From: Aestuariibaculum sp. M13
Lineage (GTDB): Bacteria; Bacteroidota; Bacteroidia; Flavobacteriales; Flavobacteriaceae
Assembly (NCBI RefSeq): GCF_024723255.1
Contig: NZ_JANIAC010000005.1
Location: 62,001-126,000, forward strand
Length of the DNA: 64,000 nt
Direction: 5' to 3'
Below, one piece after another: positions 8,841-17,545 of the stretch. Position 1 is the first letter of the stretch. Every line of letters begins with the position of its first letter. Both the position numbers and the translations under genes were made by a program. The notes beneath the pieces were generated by a model, which saw only the letters and a program-made list of their open reading frames with translations, had not been told where the DNA came from and did no database searches.

Positions 8841-9112
8841 GTAAATACAAAAAATTATTGTTAGGCATTTTATTTGATGCCATTGGTTATGTGTCATTTA
8901 TAATTCCTGGAATAGGGGAGTTTTCAGATATTGTCTGGGCACCACTTTCTGGCTGGTTAATGACTAAGTTGTATAAAGGAAAAGCGGGTAAAGTGGCAGG
9001 GGTTATAACCTTTGTGGAAGAAGCACTCCCTGGTTTAGATGTAATTCCAACTTTTACTTTAATGTGGTTGTATACTTATGTTCTGAAAAAGGAACCTAAA
9101 GATTTAAAATAA
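8837..9112 (+). CDS. Small membrane protein coupled to the HTH-amidase gene
   Basis: A 91-residue protein with two or three hydrophobic segments ('LLLGILFDAIGYVSFIIPG', 'DIVWAPLSGWLMTKLY', 'PTFTLMWLYTYVL'). It resembles a small conserved Bacteroidota membrane protein with the pattern 'ILFDAIGxxSFxIPxxxxxxDIVWAP...DVIPTFTLMW', function unknown. The start is TTG at 8837, overlapping the TGA stop of the upstream gene (TTGA), which points to translational coupling. No ATG is available in the conserved region. Confidence 0.7.
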   Translation: MSKYKKLLLGILFDAIGYVSFIIPGIGEFSDIVWAPLSGWLMTKLYKGKAGKVAGVITFVEEALPGLDVIPTFTLMWLYTYVLKKEPKDLK

Positions 9113-9145
9113 AAAAATCCCTTTCTAAACAGAAAGGGATTTTTT
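9112..9145. terminator. Bidirectional terminator between convergent genes
   Basis: AAAAAATCCCTTTCT (9112-9126) pairs perfectly with AGAAAGGGATTTTTT (9131-9145) around the loop AAAC. The A/T tails give a U-tract on either strand. It serves the small membrane protein gene (plus) and the TonB receptor gene (minus). Confidence 0.9.
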
Positions 9146-9150
9146 GTAGG

Positions 9151-11403
9151 TTATAATTGATATTTTAATCCAATATTAATGTTTCTACCCATATTAAAAA
9201 TGCCGTCTGGTTTTAAACGCGACAGGTGATTGATATAGGTTTTATTCGTCAGGTTCGTACCAGAAATACTTAAAGTAGCTTCATTTTTAAATAAATTAAA
9301 ACTTCCGCCAAATCCTGCACTAAGTAAGTTGTAACCATCGGTTGAGGTTTCAAAGGTGCTTACGTTATTTTGATTAAAGGTACTTGCTAATTTCACAAAG
9401 GTATATCCATTTTTAAGCCAAGGTTTTTCAAACTCAACTCTTAAAACATTGCTTAAAGAGTTCGCTGGAATTAACGGTAAATATTCATCATTAGCCTGTT
9501 TTCCTGTTACTGTTTCAAAGCTTGATTCGATGTGTAGCCAGTGTATAGGGTGCGGGTGAATATGTACACCTACTTCACCACCATATAGCTTGGCATCATT
9601 CTGAATATAATCGTAAACCGGGGTGTCGTCTATTGTATTTCCGTTTGGCGATAAGTAAATATAGTCATTTACCTTGTTGTAAAATCCGTTGACAAAAAAC
9701 TCAACGTGTTCGTTTTTAAATTCCAGAGCAATATCGGTTTGAAAATTTTGCTCGTTGTTTAAATCTGCATTACCAACTTCGTAACGATTGGATCCATGGT
9801 GAATACCATCGGAAGTTAATTCGGCTAAATTAGGCGCTCTAAACCCAGAAGCGAAATTAACGCGTGCGGTCAGGTTTTTAAAGATGTTAGTTTTAAATCC
9901 TAAGGCACCATTAAAACTATTAAAATCCCGGTTTAATCCGGAAACAACGTTAATGTTTCGGTTATCGTAACGTGCACCAAGCTGAATATCGATAGCTTCA
10001 AAATGAATATGAGAGGTTCCCATAACACCAAAATCGTTGGTTGTTGCATCGGGAATTAGTTGTTCTTCACCGTAGTTGGTGTTTACCTGATTCATGCCTT
10101 GAACACCCACGATGGTTTCAAACTTACCTAATTGAGGTAAGGTGTATTTTACATCGTAATTGGCCGTTTTTAATTTCATTTGAAGCGACGGCACTAAAAT
10201 TTCATGGTCTTCGTCATGTTCATCTTCGTGGTGTTCTTCTTCTTCATGTTCTTCGTGTCCTTCCTCATCTTCATCATGATGGTGCTCGTCTTCAAATTCT
10301 TTTCTATCGTTGTAAATATAACCTAAATTAATATCTAACTTCGAGTTGTTAAAGAAGATGGTAGATTTAGAACTGAATACATGATTCGTTATATTTTGGT
10401 ATCCAAGCATTGGTGTTTTTAGAGTAGATTGTACACCTATTTCTTCAGGAATACCTAGCTTAGAATTGTTTACATTGTATCTGAATTCCGTTTTAAAGGT
10501 ATTAACCTGATAACCAATTCCGGCTTTAAAATCCTGCTCTCTGAATCGTGTATTGGTTACACGGTATTCGTCTGTATCGTAATCGGAATGTTCAGTAAGA
10601 CTTCCTCTAAATAACAATTTAAAATTATTTTCAGATGATTTGTATCCGGCACTTGTGTTAAATCCTTGTGTGTTGCTGTAATAGTTACCACTAACATCTC
10701 CACTTGATGTATTGTCTTGAGCAAATTTTTCCGGGTTTAAATATAAAACACCACCAAGCGCATCACTACCATAAAGTAAGGACGCCGGGCCTTTAATAAC
10801 CTCGACACTTTCCACACCGTTACTGCTAACTCCAAGACCGTGCTCGCTACCAAATTGCTGATTCTCCAGACGAACACCTTGGGTGTACACTAAAACGCGG
10901 TTAGAACTTAAACCACGAATTACAGGTTTACCAATACTTAATCCGGTAGTTACACTTTCCACACCGGCAATATTGCTGATGCCCTCTGTTAAATTTACAG
11001 CGCCGTTGGCATTTAAATTTTCAACAGAAGCACGTTCAACTTTCATAACGTTTTCACTTTGTAACTTATGAAATGGCGTAGAAATAATAATATCTTCCAT
11101 TTCAATAGCTGAATATTCCAAACGTATTTCAATGAATTGCAGATTTGGGATATTAACAGTTAAGGATTTGGTCTCATAGCCTAAAATAGAAACCACCATT
11201 TTATAGTTTCCTGATGGTAAATTCTCTAAGCTAAATTGTCCGTTTTCGTCTGTAATTGTTCCTTTTTCAAGGTCTGATAGGTATATGTTTGTAAATGCTA
11301 AACTTTCGTTTGTTTTGTTGTCTACAACAAGACCTTTTAACGAATGTTGTGCATAAATATTAGTCATTGCTAAAAGCAGCAATGTATTTAATAATAATCG
11401 CAT
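9151..11403 (-). CDS. TonB-dependent receptor with a His/Glu/Asp-rich loop (probable metal uptake)
   Basis: A 750-residue outer-membrane receptor: signal peptide (1-18), carboxypeptidase-regulatory-like domain (about 22-100, 'LKGLVVDNKTNESLAFTNIYL'), plug (about 105-232, 'PVIRGLSSNRVLVYTQGVRL', 'VESVEVIKGPASLLYGSDALGG') and a 22-strand barrel ending in 'NIGLKYQL'. Residues 379-411 hold nine His among Asp and Glu (for example 'EDEHHHDEDEEGHEEHEEEE'), positioned as an extracellular loop. This resembles ZnuD-type zinc receptors, which use His/acidic loops to capture metal. Zinc is therefore the leading substrate, with copper or nickel possible; this is inference. It follows three minus-strand genes, including a His-rich small protein. 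Confidence 0.93.
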   Translation of the reverse strand: MRLLLNTLLLLAMTNIYAQHSLKGLVVDNKTNESLAFTNIYLSDLEKGTITDENGQFSLENLPSGNYKMVVSILGYETKSLTVNIPNLQFIEIRLEYSAIEMEDIIISTPFHKLQSENVMKVERASVENLNANGAVNLTEGISNIAGVESVTTGLSIGKPVIRGLSSNRVLVYTQGVRLENQQFGSEHGLGVSSNGVESVEVIKGPASLLYGSDALGGVLYLNPEKFAQDNTSSGDVSGNYYSNTQGFNTSAGYKSSENNFKLLFRGSLTEHSDYDTDEYRVTNTRFREQDFKAGIGYQVNTFKTEFRYNVNNSKLGIPEEIGVQSTLKTPMLGYQNITNHVFSSKSTIFFNNSKLDINLGYIYNDRKEFEDEHHHDEDEEGHEEHEEEEHHEDEHDEDHEILVPSLQMKLKTANYDVKYTLPQLGKFETIVGVQGMNQVNTNYGEEQLIPDATTNDFGVMGTSHIHFEAIDIQLGARYDNRNINVVSGLNRDFNSFNGALGFKTNIFKNLTARVNFASGFRAPNLAELTSDGIHHGSNRYEVGNADLNNEQNFQTDIALEFKNEHVEFFVNGFYNKVNDYIYLSPNGNTIDDTPVYDYIQNDAKLYGGEVGVHIHPHPIHWLHIESSFETVTGKQANDEYLPLIPANSLSNVLRVEFEKPWLKNGYTFVKLASTFNQNNVSTFETSTDGYNLLSAGFGGSFNLFKNEATLSISGTNLTNKTYINHLSRLKPDGIFNMGRNINIGLKYQL

Positions 11404-11491
11404 GTAAAGTATGTTTTAAAAACCAATTAAGGCTTTTGTAATTTAATAATATGTTGACACTAATTTCTTTGTTAGTGTGTTAGGTTCATTA

Positions 11492-11827
11492 TTAAATAAG
11501 GGCAGGAGGACCACGTAAAGCGGTTTGTAAGCGTTGGTAATCACTTAGAAAATGGTATTGAGAAACAATTTCTGGTGATTGTTCTTTTGGAGTAAAAATA
11601 GTGTACTCAAAAAGATTAAATGTGTATTGATGATGAACTTTGTACTTGTAAAAGTCACAATCGGTATCCAGTTTGTGAAGGTGGGTTGTTTTTTCACCTT
11701 TACAAATATCGTGTTCATGATGTGCAAAAAGATGGGCGAACTCAAATACAGCAGGCTTCAATAGCGAAATAGCCAAAAGCAATGCCATGGTTTTAAAAAT
11801 AATATTTGCTCTAACTTTTTGTTCCAC
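11492..11827 (-). CDS. Small His/Cys-containing protein upstream of the metal-type receptor
   Basis: A 111-residue protein with one N-terminal hydrophobic segment (about 10-30, 'IIFKTMALLLAISLLKP'), then 'FAHLFAHHEHDICKGEKTTHLHK', 'DTDCDFYKYKVHHQYTF' and a C-terminal 'ALRGPPALI'. From memory, short proteins with this His-Cys pattern and a 'LRGPP' end are common beside metal-related TonB receptors in Bacteroidota; no function is established. The start is GTG at 11827, sharing one base with the TAG stop of the upstream gene (TAGTG). An ATG at 11788 (MALLLAIS) is an alternative start. The His and Cys residues would fit periplasmic metal binding. Confidence 0.65.
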   Translation of the reverse strand: MEQKVRANIIFKTMALLLAISLLKPAVFEFAHLFAHHEHDICKGEKTTHLHKLDTDCDFYKYKVHHQYTFNLFEYTIFTPKEQSPEIVSQYHFLSDYQRLQTALRGPPALI

Positions 11828-12324
11828 TAGCTTAAAAAACGCTTAAACCCGATACGTTTCAATAATTTTTTTACAAAGGTCCAAAAAAAGTCGAATTGAC
11901 CAAAAATCCAACCGATAGAAACTAATAAAATCTGATAAAAAATTAATCCGATGATGATATAAAGTATCCAATAAAGACCTGAGCCCAGATTTTCTTTAGT
12001 AATCCCGATAAGTTTCATTAAGGGTTTGCTGACATATAAGGAAGACGACCCCGTAACAGCAAAAACAATATAAATTCGAATAAATTCCCAACGGTAATTT
12101 ACTTTCCATTTATTTTCCAGTTTTTTAAATGTAAAGAGCACAAACTTTATAAGTAGAAAATAAATAACCACGCTCAATAAAATATTGAAGATAATATGAG
12201 ATTCTTTAATGAAAATATAAGATAATTTAAACGCCGAATACGCCAGAATAAGAACTCCTAAAACAGGGAAGAGGAGCTGCCAGTTATGTTGTATTTGCCA
12301 ACGTTCTTTAAATTTTTGCACCAT
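11827..12324 (-). CDS. DUF6787-like membrane protein
   Basis: A 165-residue membrane protein with four or so hydrophobic segments. The C-terminal half ('KLENKWKVNYRWEFIRIYIVFAV' through 'LVSIGWIFGQFDFFWTFVKKLLKRI') fits the Bacteroidota DUF6787 pattern, in which a 'K.RW' start leads to a 'GQFxFFxxFxKK' end. The N-terminal half repeats the 'KFKERWQIQHNWQLLF' theme, so the protein looks like a two-module version. The ATG at 12324 (MVQKFKERW) is preferred over an in-frame TTG at 12342. The gene lies between the DUF6146 gene (33 bp upstream) and the small His-rich protein gene (overlapping stop and start). Function unknown. Confidence 0.65.
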   Translation of the reverse strand: MVQKFKERWQIQHNWQLLFPVLGVLILAYSAFKLSYIFIKESHIIFNILLSVVIYFLLIKFVLFTFKKLENKWKVNYRWEFIRIYIVFAVTGSSSLYVSKPLMKLIGITKENLGSGLYWILYIIIGLIFYQILLVSIGWIFGQFDFFWTFVKKLLKRIGFKRFLS

Positions 12325-12357
12325 AAAAGTCTTGTACAACAAATGTAGTTAAAGTCC

Positions 12358-12798
12358 TTAAATTCTGGGAACAAAACCTGCTAATTGTTGCTTGTAGGTT
12401 AATTGAAAATAGATGAAATAATTATAGAGTTTGTAATTTACATCATAACCGTAATCGATTTGAGGTTGGTAGTCGATTTGCATTTCGTATAAATTGGGAT
12501 TATAGCGTTGAGGTTGTATGACTCTGCTATTCCATTCGGTAACGTAAATACGATTTCTGTTTTCTAAATATTCTTGAGAATAGAAGCCTTCCGGTTTTGC
12601 TCTGCTGGCTAGCCAGAAATTAAAACCAGGTTCAATTATGATAATTTCATATTCTAAATCGTCATTGGCTATGGTAACGGTATCGCTGAGTTTCGTCGCA
12701 TCCAATTGTTCATTGGTATTTGCAGTCGCAGCAGGTTTTGAAGTATTACATCCAATAATGAATCCAAAAGTAAGCAGTATGTATACCAGTGTTCTCAT
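12358..12798 (-). CDS. DUF6146 family lipoprotein
   Basis: A 146-residue lipoprotein with signal MRTLVYILLTFGFIIGC (Cys17). The body 'LEYEIIIIEPGFNFWLASRAKPEGFYSQEYLENRNRIYVTEWN' matches my recollection of the flavobacterial DUF6146 family; no function is known. The C-terminal region is rich in Tyr and Gln ('YNPNLYEMQIDYQPQIDYGYDVNYKLYNYFIYFQLTY' in pieces). It is the first of four minus-strand genes leading to the His-rich TonB receptor. Confidence 0.75.
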   Translation of the reverse strand: MRTLVYILLTFGFIIGCNTSKPAATANTNEQLDATKLSDTVTIANDDLEYEIIIIEPGFNFWLASRAKPEGFYSQEYLENRNRIYVTEWNSRVIQPQRYNPNLYEMQIDYQPQIDYGYDVNYKLYNYFIYFQLTYKQQLAGFVPRI

Positions 12799-12900
12799 AA
12801 GATGTTAATTGTTACCGTTTGTGTAATAGTCTGAATTCTTTCATTAAAATTACAAAAACTGAAAATTTAAATAGCTATAGTTTCAGGTTTTAACAAAATA

Positions 12901-12933
12901 AAAAATGCCAGAATATTTTATCTGGCATTTTTT
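12901..12933 (-). terminator. Intrinsic terminator after the DUF937 gene
   Basis: AAAAATGCCAGA (12901-12912) pairs with TCTGGCATTTTT (12921-12932) around an 8-base AT loop, with A and T tracts on both sides. It lies just past the DUF937 gene stop on the minus strand. Confidence 0.85.
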
Positions 12934-12958
12934 ATTTTCAATGAGAAATGGCTATTTA

Positions 12959-13597
12959 TTATTTTCCGAAAAGCCCGCCAAGCATGCCGCCAAGACCACC
13001 TTTCTTTTTGTCACCACCTAAAATCATACCAGCAACATCGTCAATCACACTTCCGTCACCATCGGCATCTAAAATAGTCGTTAGAAAACTTTGCTCACTT
13101 TCAGCAGAATTTCCTCCAATTAATCCGCCTAATAGGCTGTCTAAACCACTTGAATTATTAACGTTTTGTTGTTTCGCTTGATTTCCTAACATGCCCATTA
13201 AAATAGGAGCAGCTACTTTTAATATTTGTGCAACCGAACTTGCATCAATTCCGGCTTTAGCACCTAATGCATTTTCCACAGTCTGTTGCTTGTTGCCTAA
13301 CACGTGGCTTAAAATTTTTCCTCCATCCTGAATGATATTGTCGTCTACGCCACCTTTAAACAAATCGCCCAGATTATCTAAAATACTACCGTCGTGTTTT
13401 CCACTACTTAAAGCACCTAATAAACCTTCTGCACCCTGTGGAGTAGAAGCATTACGTTTCATAGCTTGCATTAAAACCGGTAGAGCCATAGTTAAAACGT
13501 CTTGTGTTTTACTTTCTGACTGATTGGTTTGGTTTGAGACACCGTTAATAATTGTTTTACCTATATCGCTGTTTAGTAAGTCTAAAATACCTGACAT
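12959..13597 (-). CDS. DUF937 family protein
   Basis: A 212-residue protein, starting at the ATG at 13597 (MSGILDLLNSDIGKTII), which is the usual DUF937 N-terminus; the open frame upstream of it is noise. Repeated Gly/Leu/Asn-rich helical segments ('GSILDNLGDLFKGG', 'GGKILSHVLGNKQQTVENALG', 'VAQILKVAAPILMGMLGNQ') are family typical. Residues near the C-terminus ('DADGDGSVIDDVAGMILGG') have an EF-hand-like DxDGDG calcium-binding loop, and the tail is Gly/Leu-rich (GGMLGGLFGK). Function is unknown and no signal peptide is seen. It lies downstream of serA but is separated from it by a terminator. Confidence 0.85.
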   Translation of the reverse strand: MSGILDLLNSDIGKTIINGVSNQTNQSESKTQDVLTMALPVLMQAMKRNASTPQGAEGLLGALSSGKHDGSILDNLGDLFKGGVDDNIIQDGGKILSHVLGNKQQTVENALGAKAGIDASSVAQILKVAAPILMGMLGNQAKQQNVNNSSGLDSLLGGLIGGNSAESEQSFLTTILDADGDGSVIDDVAGMILGGDKKKGGLGGMLGGLFGK

Positions 13598-13641
13598 GTT
13601 TTTAATTTTAATATTAATAGTTATTTGGTTTTTGAAGGTAC

Positions 13642-13673
13642 AAAAAAAAAGTCCCATACATATGTATAGGACT
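13642..13673 (-). terminator. Intrinsic terminator after serA
   Basis: The hairpin AGTCC...GGACT (13650-13673) encloses the self-complementary ATACATATGTAT with one C-A mismatch. On the minus strand it is followed by nine T residues (13642-13650). It is placed 30 bp after the serA stop. Confidence 0.75.
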
Positions 13674-13702
13674 CAGATATAACCTAAAGGTCACATTAAA
13701 TT

Positions 13703-14653
13703 TTAACCAAGAATGCTGATGATTTGCTCAGCTAACTCAGTTCCAATTCTATCTTGCGCTTCGCTAGTCGCTGCACCTGTATGAGGAGTTAACGACAAAG
13801 AAGCATTCATTAATAACTGAATTTCCGGAGTTGGTTCTTTTTCAAAAACGTCTAAAGCAGCACCAGCAACTTTACCAGATTCTATAGCGTTTACTAAAGC
13901 AATTTCATCAACCACACCACCACGAGCAGCATTAGCAATAAATACACCATCTTTCATTAATTCGAATTCTGGAGCACCAATAACGTATTCTTTTTGAGCA
14001 GGTACGTGTAAAGTAATGAAATCGGCTTGTTTTAAAACGTCTTCCTTAGAAATTGTATTGATTTCGAAGTTTACTTTTTGTCCGTCGAAAAACTCTAATT
14101 CTAAGTTCGCTTTTTCCAGGAACGGATCGAAAGCGATTACTTTCATTCCTGCTCCTAAAGCTACTTTTGCAGTTGCCTGACCAATACGCCCAAAACCTAA
14201 AACACCTAAAGTTTTACCTTTTAACTCAACACCTTTACCATAGGCTTTTTTTAGCGCTTTAAACTTAGTGTCTCCTTCAAGAGGCATTTCTCTGTTAGAG
14301 TTGTGTAAGAAACGTGCTAAACCATAGAAATGTGCAAATACTAATTCTGCTACAGAGTGAGATGAAGACGCAGGTGTATTGATTACAGAAATACCTTTTC
14401 CTTTAGCGTATTCTACATCAATATTATCCATACCAACACCGCCACGACCAATGATTTTAATACTTGGACAAGCATCAATAAGGTCTTTGCGTACTGTTGT
14501 AGCACTACGTACTAATAAAACACTAATTTCTTTTTCGTTAATATAGTTTATTAACTGTTCTTGAGCTACGGTAGTAGTAATTACTTCAAAACCTCCTTTT
14601 TCAAGAGCTTCAATACCACTGTTTGAAATACCGTCGTTTGCTAATACTTTCAT
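13703..14653 (-). CDS. serA: D-3-phosphoglycerate dehydrogenase
   Basis: A 316-residue NAD-dependent dehydrogenase that oxidises 3-phosphoglycerate, the first step of serine synthesis. The NAD-binding 'VLGFGRIGQATAKVA' (GxGxxG at about 153-158), 'NAARGGVVDE' (catalytic Arg/Glu region) and 'LTPHTGAATSEAQ' (catalytic His) are present, as are the D-2-hydroxyacid dehydrogenase blocks 'GRGGVGMDNID' and 'NTPASSSHSVAEL'. It is the short form without the C-terminal ACT regulatory domain, so serine feedback by the E. coli mechanism is not expected. It lies 80 bp downstream of serC in the same direction. Confidence 0.93.
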   Translation of the reverse strand: MKVLANDGISNSGIEALEKGGFEVITTTVAQEQLINYINEKEISVLLVRSATTVRKDLIDACPSIKIIGRGGVGMDNIDVEYAKGKGISVINTPASSSHSVAELVFAHFYGLARFLHNSNREMPLEGDTKFKALKKAYGKGVELKGKTLGVLGFGRIGQATAKVALGAGMKVIAFDPFLEKANLELEFFDGQKVNFEINTISKEDVLKQADFITLHVPAQKEYVIGAPEFELMKDGVFIANAARGGVVDEIALVNAIESGKVAGAALDVFEKEPTPEIQLLMNASLSLTPHTGAATSEAQDRIGTELAEQIISILG

Positions 14654-14733
14654 TTTATTTATTTTTTGTTTCCTTACAATCGGAAACCTTAATTGTTCGG
14701 TTTATTAATTGTTAGTCGGTGTTTATTTAAAAT

Positions 14734-15798
14734 TTAAGCCTTGTTTTCTAATTCACTCATTACTTCAACAAGAGCCTGAACACTCTCGATAGGTAAAGCG
14801 TTGTACATAGAAGCTCTGTAACCACCAACACTACGGTGACCATTAACGCCGCTAATACCTGCTTCTTTAAGCATAGCATCGAAAGTTTCTTTTAAATCTT
14901 CGTTTACCAGGTTAAAAGTAGCGTTCATAGGCGAACGATCTTCTACAGCAGCGAAACCTTTAAATAAAGGGTTAAGATCTATTTCAGAATACATTAATGT
15001 AGCTTTCTTCTCGTTAGCTTCTTCAATAGCAGCAATACCACCTTCATTTTTAAGCCACTCTAAAGTTAACATAGATGTATAAACGGCAAAAACAGGAGGG
15101 GTGTTAAGCATACTATCAGCTCCAATGTGTTTTTGATAATCTAAAATAGCTGGAATATTACGAGATACTTTTCCTAAAAGATCTTCTTTAACAACGACTA
15201 AAGTTGTTCCTGCAGGACCCATATTTTTTTGAGCTCCGGCATAGATTAAATCGAATTGTGTAAAGTCTAATACACGAGAGAAAATATCACTACTCATATC
15301 GCATACTAAAGGCACATTTGTAGTAGGGAACGATTTAATTTGTGTACCAAAAATGGTATTGTTAGACGTTAAGTGTAAATAATCTAAATCTGAAGGAACG
15401 TTGTATCCTTTTGGAATATAGTTAAAGTTAGCATCTTTAGAAGATACAACTTCGATAATGTCACCAATTTTTTGAGCTTCTTTAATAGCTTTTTCACTCC
15501 AAGCACCAGTATTTACATAACCCGCTTTTTTCTCTAAAAGATTCATTGCAGTCATTAAAAACTGTAAACTTGCACCACCTTGTAAAAATAGTACTTGATA
15601 CCCTTTACCTTCTAAGCCTAATAATTCTAAAACTAAGGCTCTTGAGTGTTCCATAATGTCAATAAAAGCTTTACTTCTATGAGACATTTCAATTAAAGAT
15701 AAACCTTCGTTATTATAATCAATTACGGCTTTGGCAGCCTTTTGCAACACTTCTTGTGGTAAAATGCTTGGTCCAGCACTAAAATTATGTTTTTTCAT
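14734..15798 (-). CDS. serC: Phosphoserine aminotransferase
   Basis: A 354-residue PLP enzyme making 3-phosphoserine from 3-phosphohydroxypyruvate and glutamate. It starts with the family signature 'KHNFSAGPSILPQEVL'. Lys191 in 'YAGAQKNMGPAGT' binds PLP, and 'MSHRSKAF', 'FLQGGASLQF', 'SNNTIFGTQ' and 'VGGYRASMYNALP' are further family blocks. Full length. It precedes serA on the same strand, giving two consecutive steps of serine synthesis; the phosphatase SerB is not in the window. Confidence 0.96.
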   Translation of the reverse strand: MKKHNFSAGPSILPQEVLQKAAKAVIDYNNEGLSLIEMSHRSKAFIDIMEHSRALVLELLGLEGKGYQVLFLQGGASLQFLMTAMNLLEKKAGYVNTGAWSEKAIKEAQKIGDIIEVVSSKDANFNYIPKGYNVPSDLDYLHLTSNNTIFGTQIKSFPTTNVPLVCDMSSDIFSRVLDFTQFDLIYAGAQKNMGPAGTTLVVVKEDLLGKVSRNIPAILDYQKHIGADSMLNTPPVFAVYTSMLTLEWLKNEGGIAAIEEANEKKATLMYSEIDLNPLFKGFAAVEDRSPMNATFNLVNEDLKETFDAMLKEAGISGVNGHRSVGGYRASMYNALPIESVQALVEVMSELENKA

Positions 15799-15882
15799 TT
15801 CTGTTGTAGAGTTGTTGATTTTAAGGATACAAAGTTGCTAATTAATTGATGATTTACTACTGAAAATTCAATAATTTTTTCA

Positions 15883-16941
15883 TTAAATTGATAATAAAAA
15901 TTCAACAGAATCGACACTATCCGCATAATCCCAAAGTTCCGGTTTTTGAGTCGCTCCAAAAGCAATTTCTTTTTCACTGAATCCTTTAGCAACAATACAT
16001 TGAATTTGCTTTTCGTCTGCTTCTAATTTTTCCTTCAATTGTTCCAGGCTATCGTAATATTCATAAAAGACCGTAGCAATGGGCGAAGCATAACTTTGGT
16101 CTTCTTTAATCATTAAAAAACCATTTTCAAGCATATCAAACTCACTCATCAAATACACGGCTTTATTATAGTCATAATTATTGGCGTATTTTGCCTTTTC
16201 TATAATGGGATGCCAGTTGTACATGGCATTAAAAAAGGCATCAAAATCATAACCTTTTGGGATGAATAGTTTTGATACATTTCTGCAGCCTAATCCATAA
16301 TATCTAAAAATGTCTTCACTTAAGTTCTTAAGTTCCTCCTCAGTTTCATTTCCAGTTAGTACAGCAACAGAATTACGATTGTTGCGAATAATAGACCGTT
16401 TGTCTTTAAAATAGTATTCAAAGTATCGTGCTGTATTATTGCTTCCGGTAGCGATAACCGCATCAAAATTTTCAACCTTTTCTTCTGTGAAAGAGATTAA
16501 ACCTTTGAAATCAGGTTCAACGAATTCTAAATATTTTGACAAATAAGGAAGCAGGTGTTTGTCGTTGCTGGATTGCTTTACTAATACTTTATGACCAGTA
16601 ATTAAAACCGAAATAAAGTCGTGAAATCCTACTAACGGAATATTTCCCGCCATAATAATGGCTACCTGTTTTTGAGAACCATTTTCTATTTTATAAGGTT
16701 TAAGCCAGGTATTTAGTTTCGCAGGAGTTAGTGAATCGCTCCAGCCTTTTAAGGAAAACCTGATGTTTTCAGGCGTAAACCAACCATTGTGTTCTTCGGC
16801 TAATTTTAATTGATGTTTAAATCCGTCGAAAAACATGTCGTTCAATTCAACAGTATCTTGTTTTTCGATTGTATCGTTAGAAAATTGACGTATAAAATCT
16901 CCTAATTTTACAAAAGCATTAATTCTTTGCTGTAAATTCAT
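15883..16941 (-). CDS. LuxC-like acyl-CoA reductase
   Basis: A 352-residue protein of the acyl-CoA reductase (LuxC) family within the aldehyde dehydrogenase fold. 'VAIIMAGNIPLVGFHDFISVLITGHKVLVKQSS' is the nucleotide-binding N-terminal block, and the candidate catalytic Cys lies in 'YYGLGCRNVSKLFIPKGYDF'. LuxC enzymes reduce fatty acyl groups to aldehydes, but this stand-alone flavobacterial form has no luxD/E neighbour and its substrate is unknown. From memory it is regularly found between serC and a dicluster ferredoxin in this family of bacteria, as here. It is divergent from the ferredoxin gene. Confidence 0.85.
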   Translation of the reverse strand: MNLQQRINAFVKLGDFIRQFSNDTIEKQDTVELNDMFFDGFKHQLKLAEEHNGWFTPENIRFSLKGWSDSLTPAKLNTWLKPYKIENGSQKQVAIIMAGNIPLVGFHDFISVLITGHKVLVKQSSNDKHLLPYLSKYLEFVEPDFKGLISFTEEKVENFDAVIATGSNNTARYFEYYFKDKRSIIRNNRNSVAVLTGNETEEELKNLSEDIFRYYGLGCRNVSKLFIPKGYDFDAFFNAMYNWHPIIEKAKYANNYDYNKAVYLMSEFDMLENGFLMIKEDQSYASPIATVFYEYYDSLEQLKEKLEADEKQIQCIVAKGFSEKEIAFGATQKPELWDYADSVDSVEFLLSI

Positions 16942-16984
16942 TCTGAATTTGGTTATGAATAGTTTTGGCGTTATTTTTGCTTTG

Positions 16985-16992
16985 CAAAGTTA
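16985..16992 (-). promoter_or_regulatory. Possible -7 element upstream of the acyl-CoA reductase gene
   Basis: On the minus strand TAACTTTG matches the Bacteroidota -7 consensus TAnnTTTG and is 44 bp before the start codon. No TTG -33 element is visible at the expected distance, so support is weak. Confidence 0.3.
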
Positions 16993-17096
16993 GAAAAATG
17001 TAATGAATCAGGTTTTTTAATCGCCAATTATTTGAGGGTTAAAAACTGATGTTTAAAAGTTTATTGAGCAAGTTTTTTTACATTTTGAAACATTAA

Positions 17097-17474
<378 letters not shown>

Positions 17475-17498
17475 TCGAAAGAGATTTTTATAAATAGA

Positions 17499-17527
17499 AA
17501 ACCCAAGCTTTAAAGCTTGGGTTTTTT
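17499..17527. terminator. Bidirectional terminator after the ferredoxin gene
   Basis: ACCCAAGCTTT/AAAGCTTGGGT is a perfect 22-bp palindrome (17501-17522) flanked by A residues on the left and a run of seven T on the right. It lies between the convergent ferredoxin and TonB receptor genes. Confidence 0.85.
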
Positions 17528-17545
17528 TATGTTGTATGGTTGTGT

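Noticed and set aside
15795-15995. 66-residue minus-strand frame overlapping the serC start
   Set aside because: Overlaps the 3' end of the acyl-CoA reductase gene in another frame and has no conserved features.
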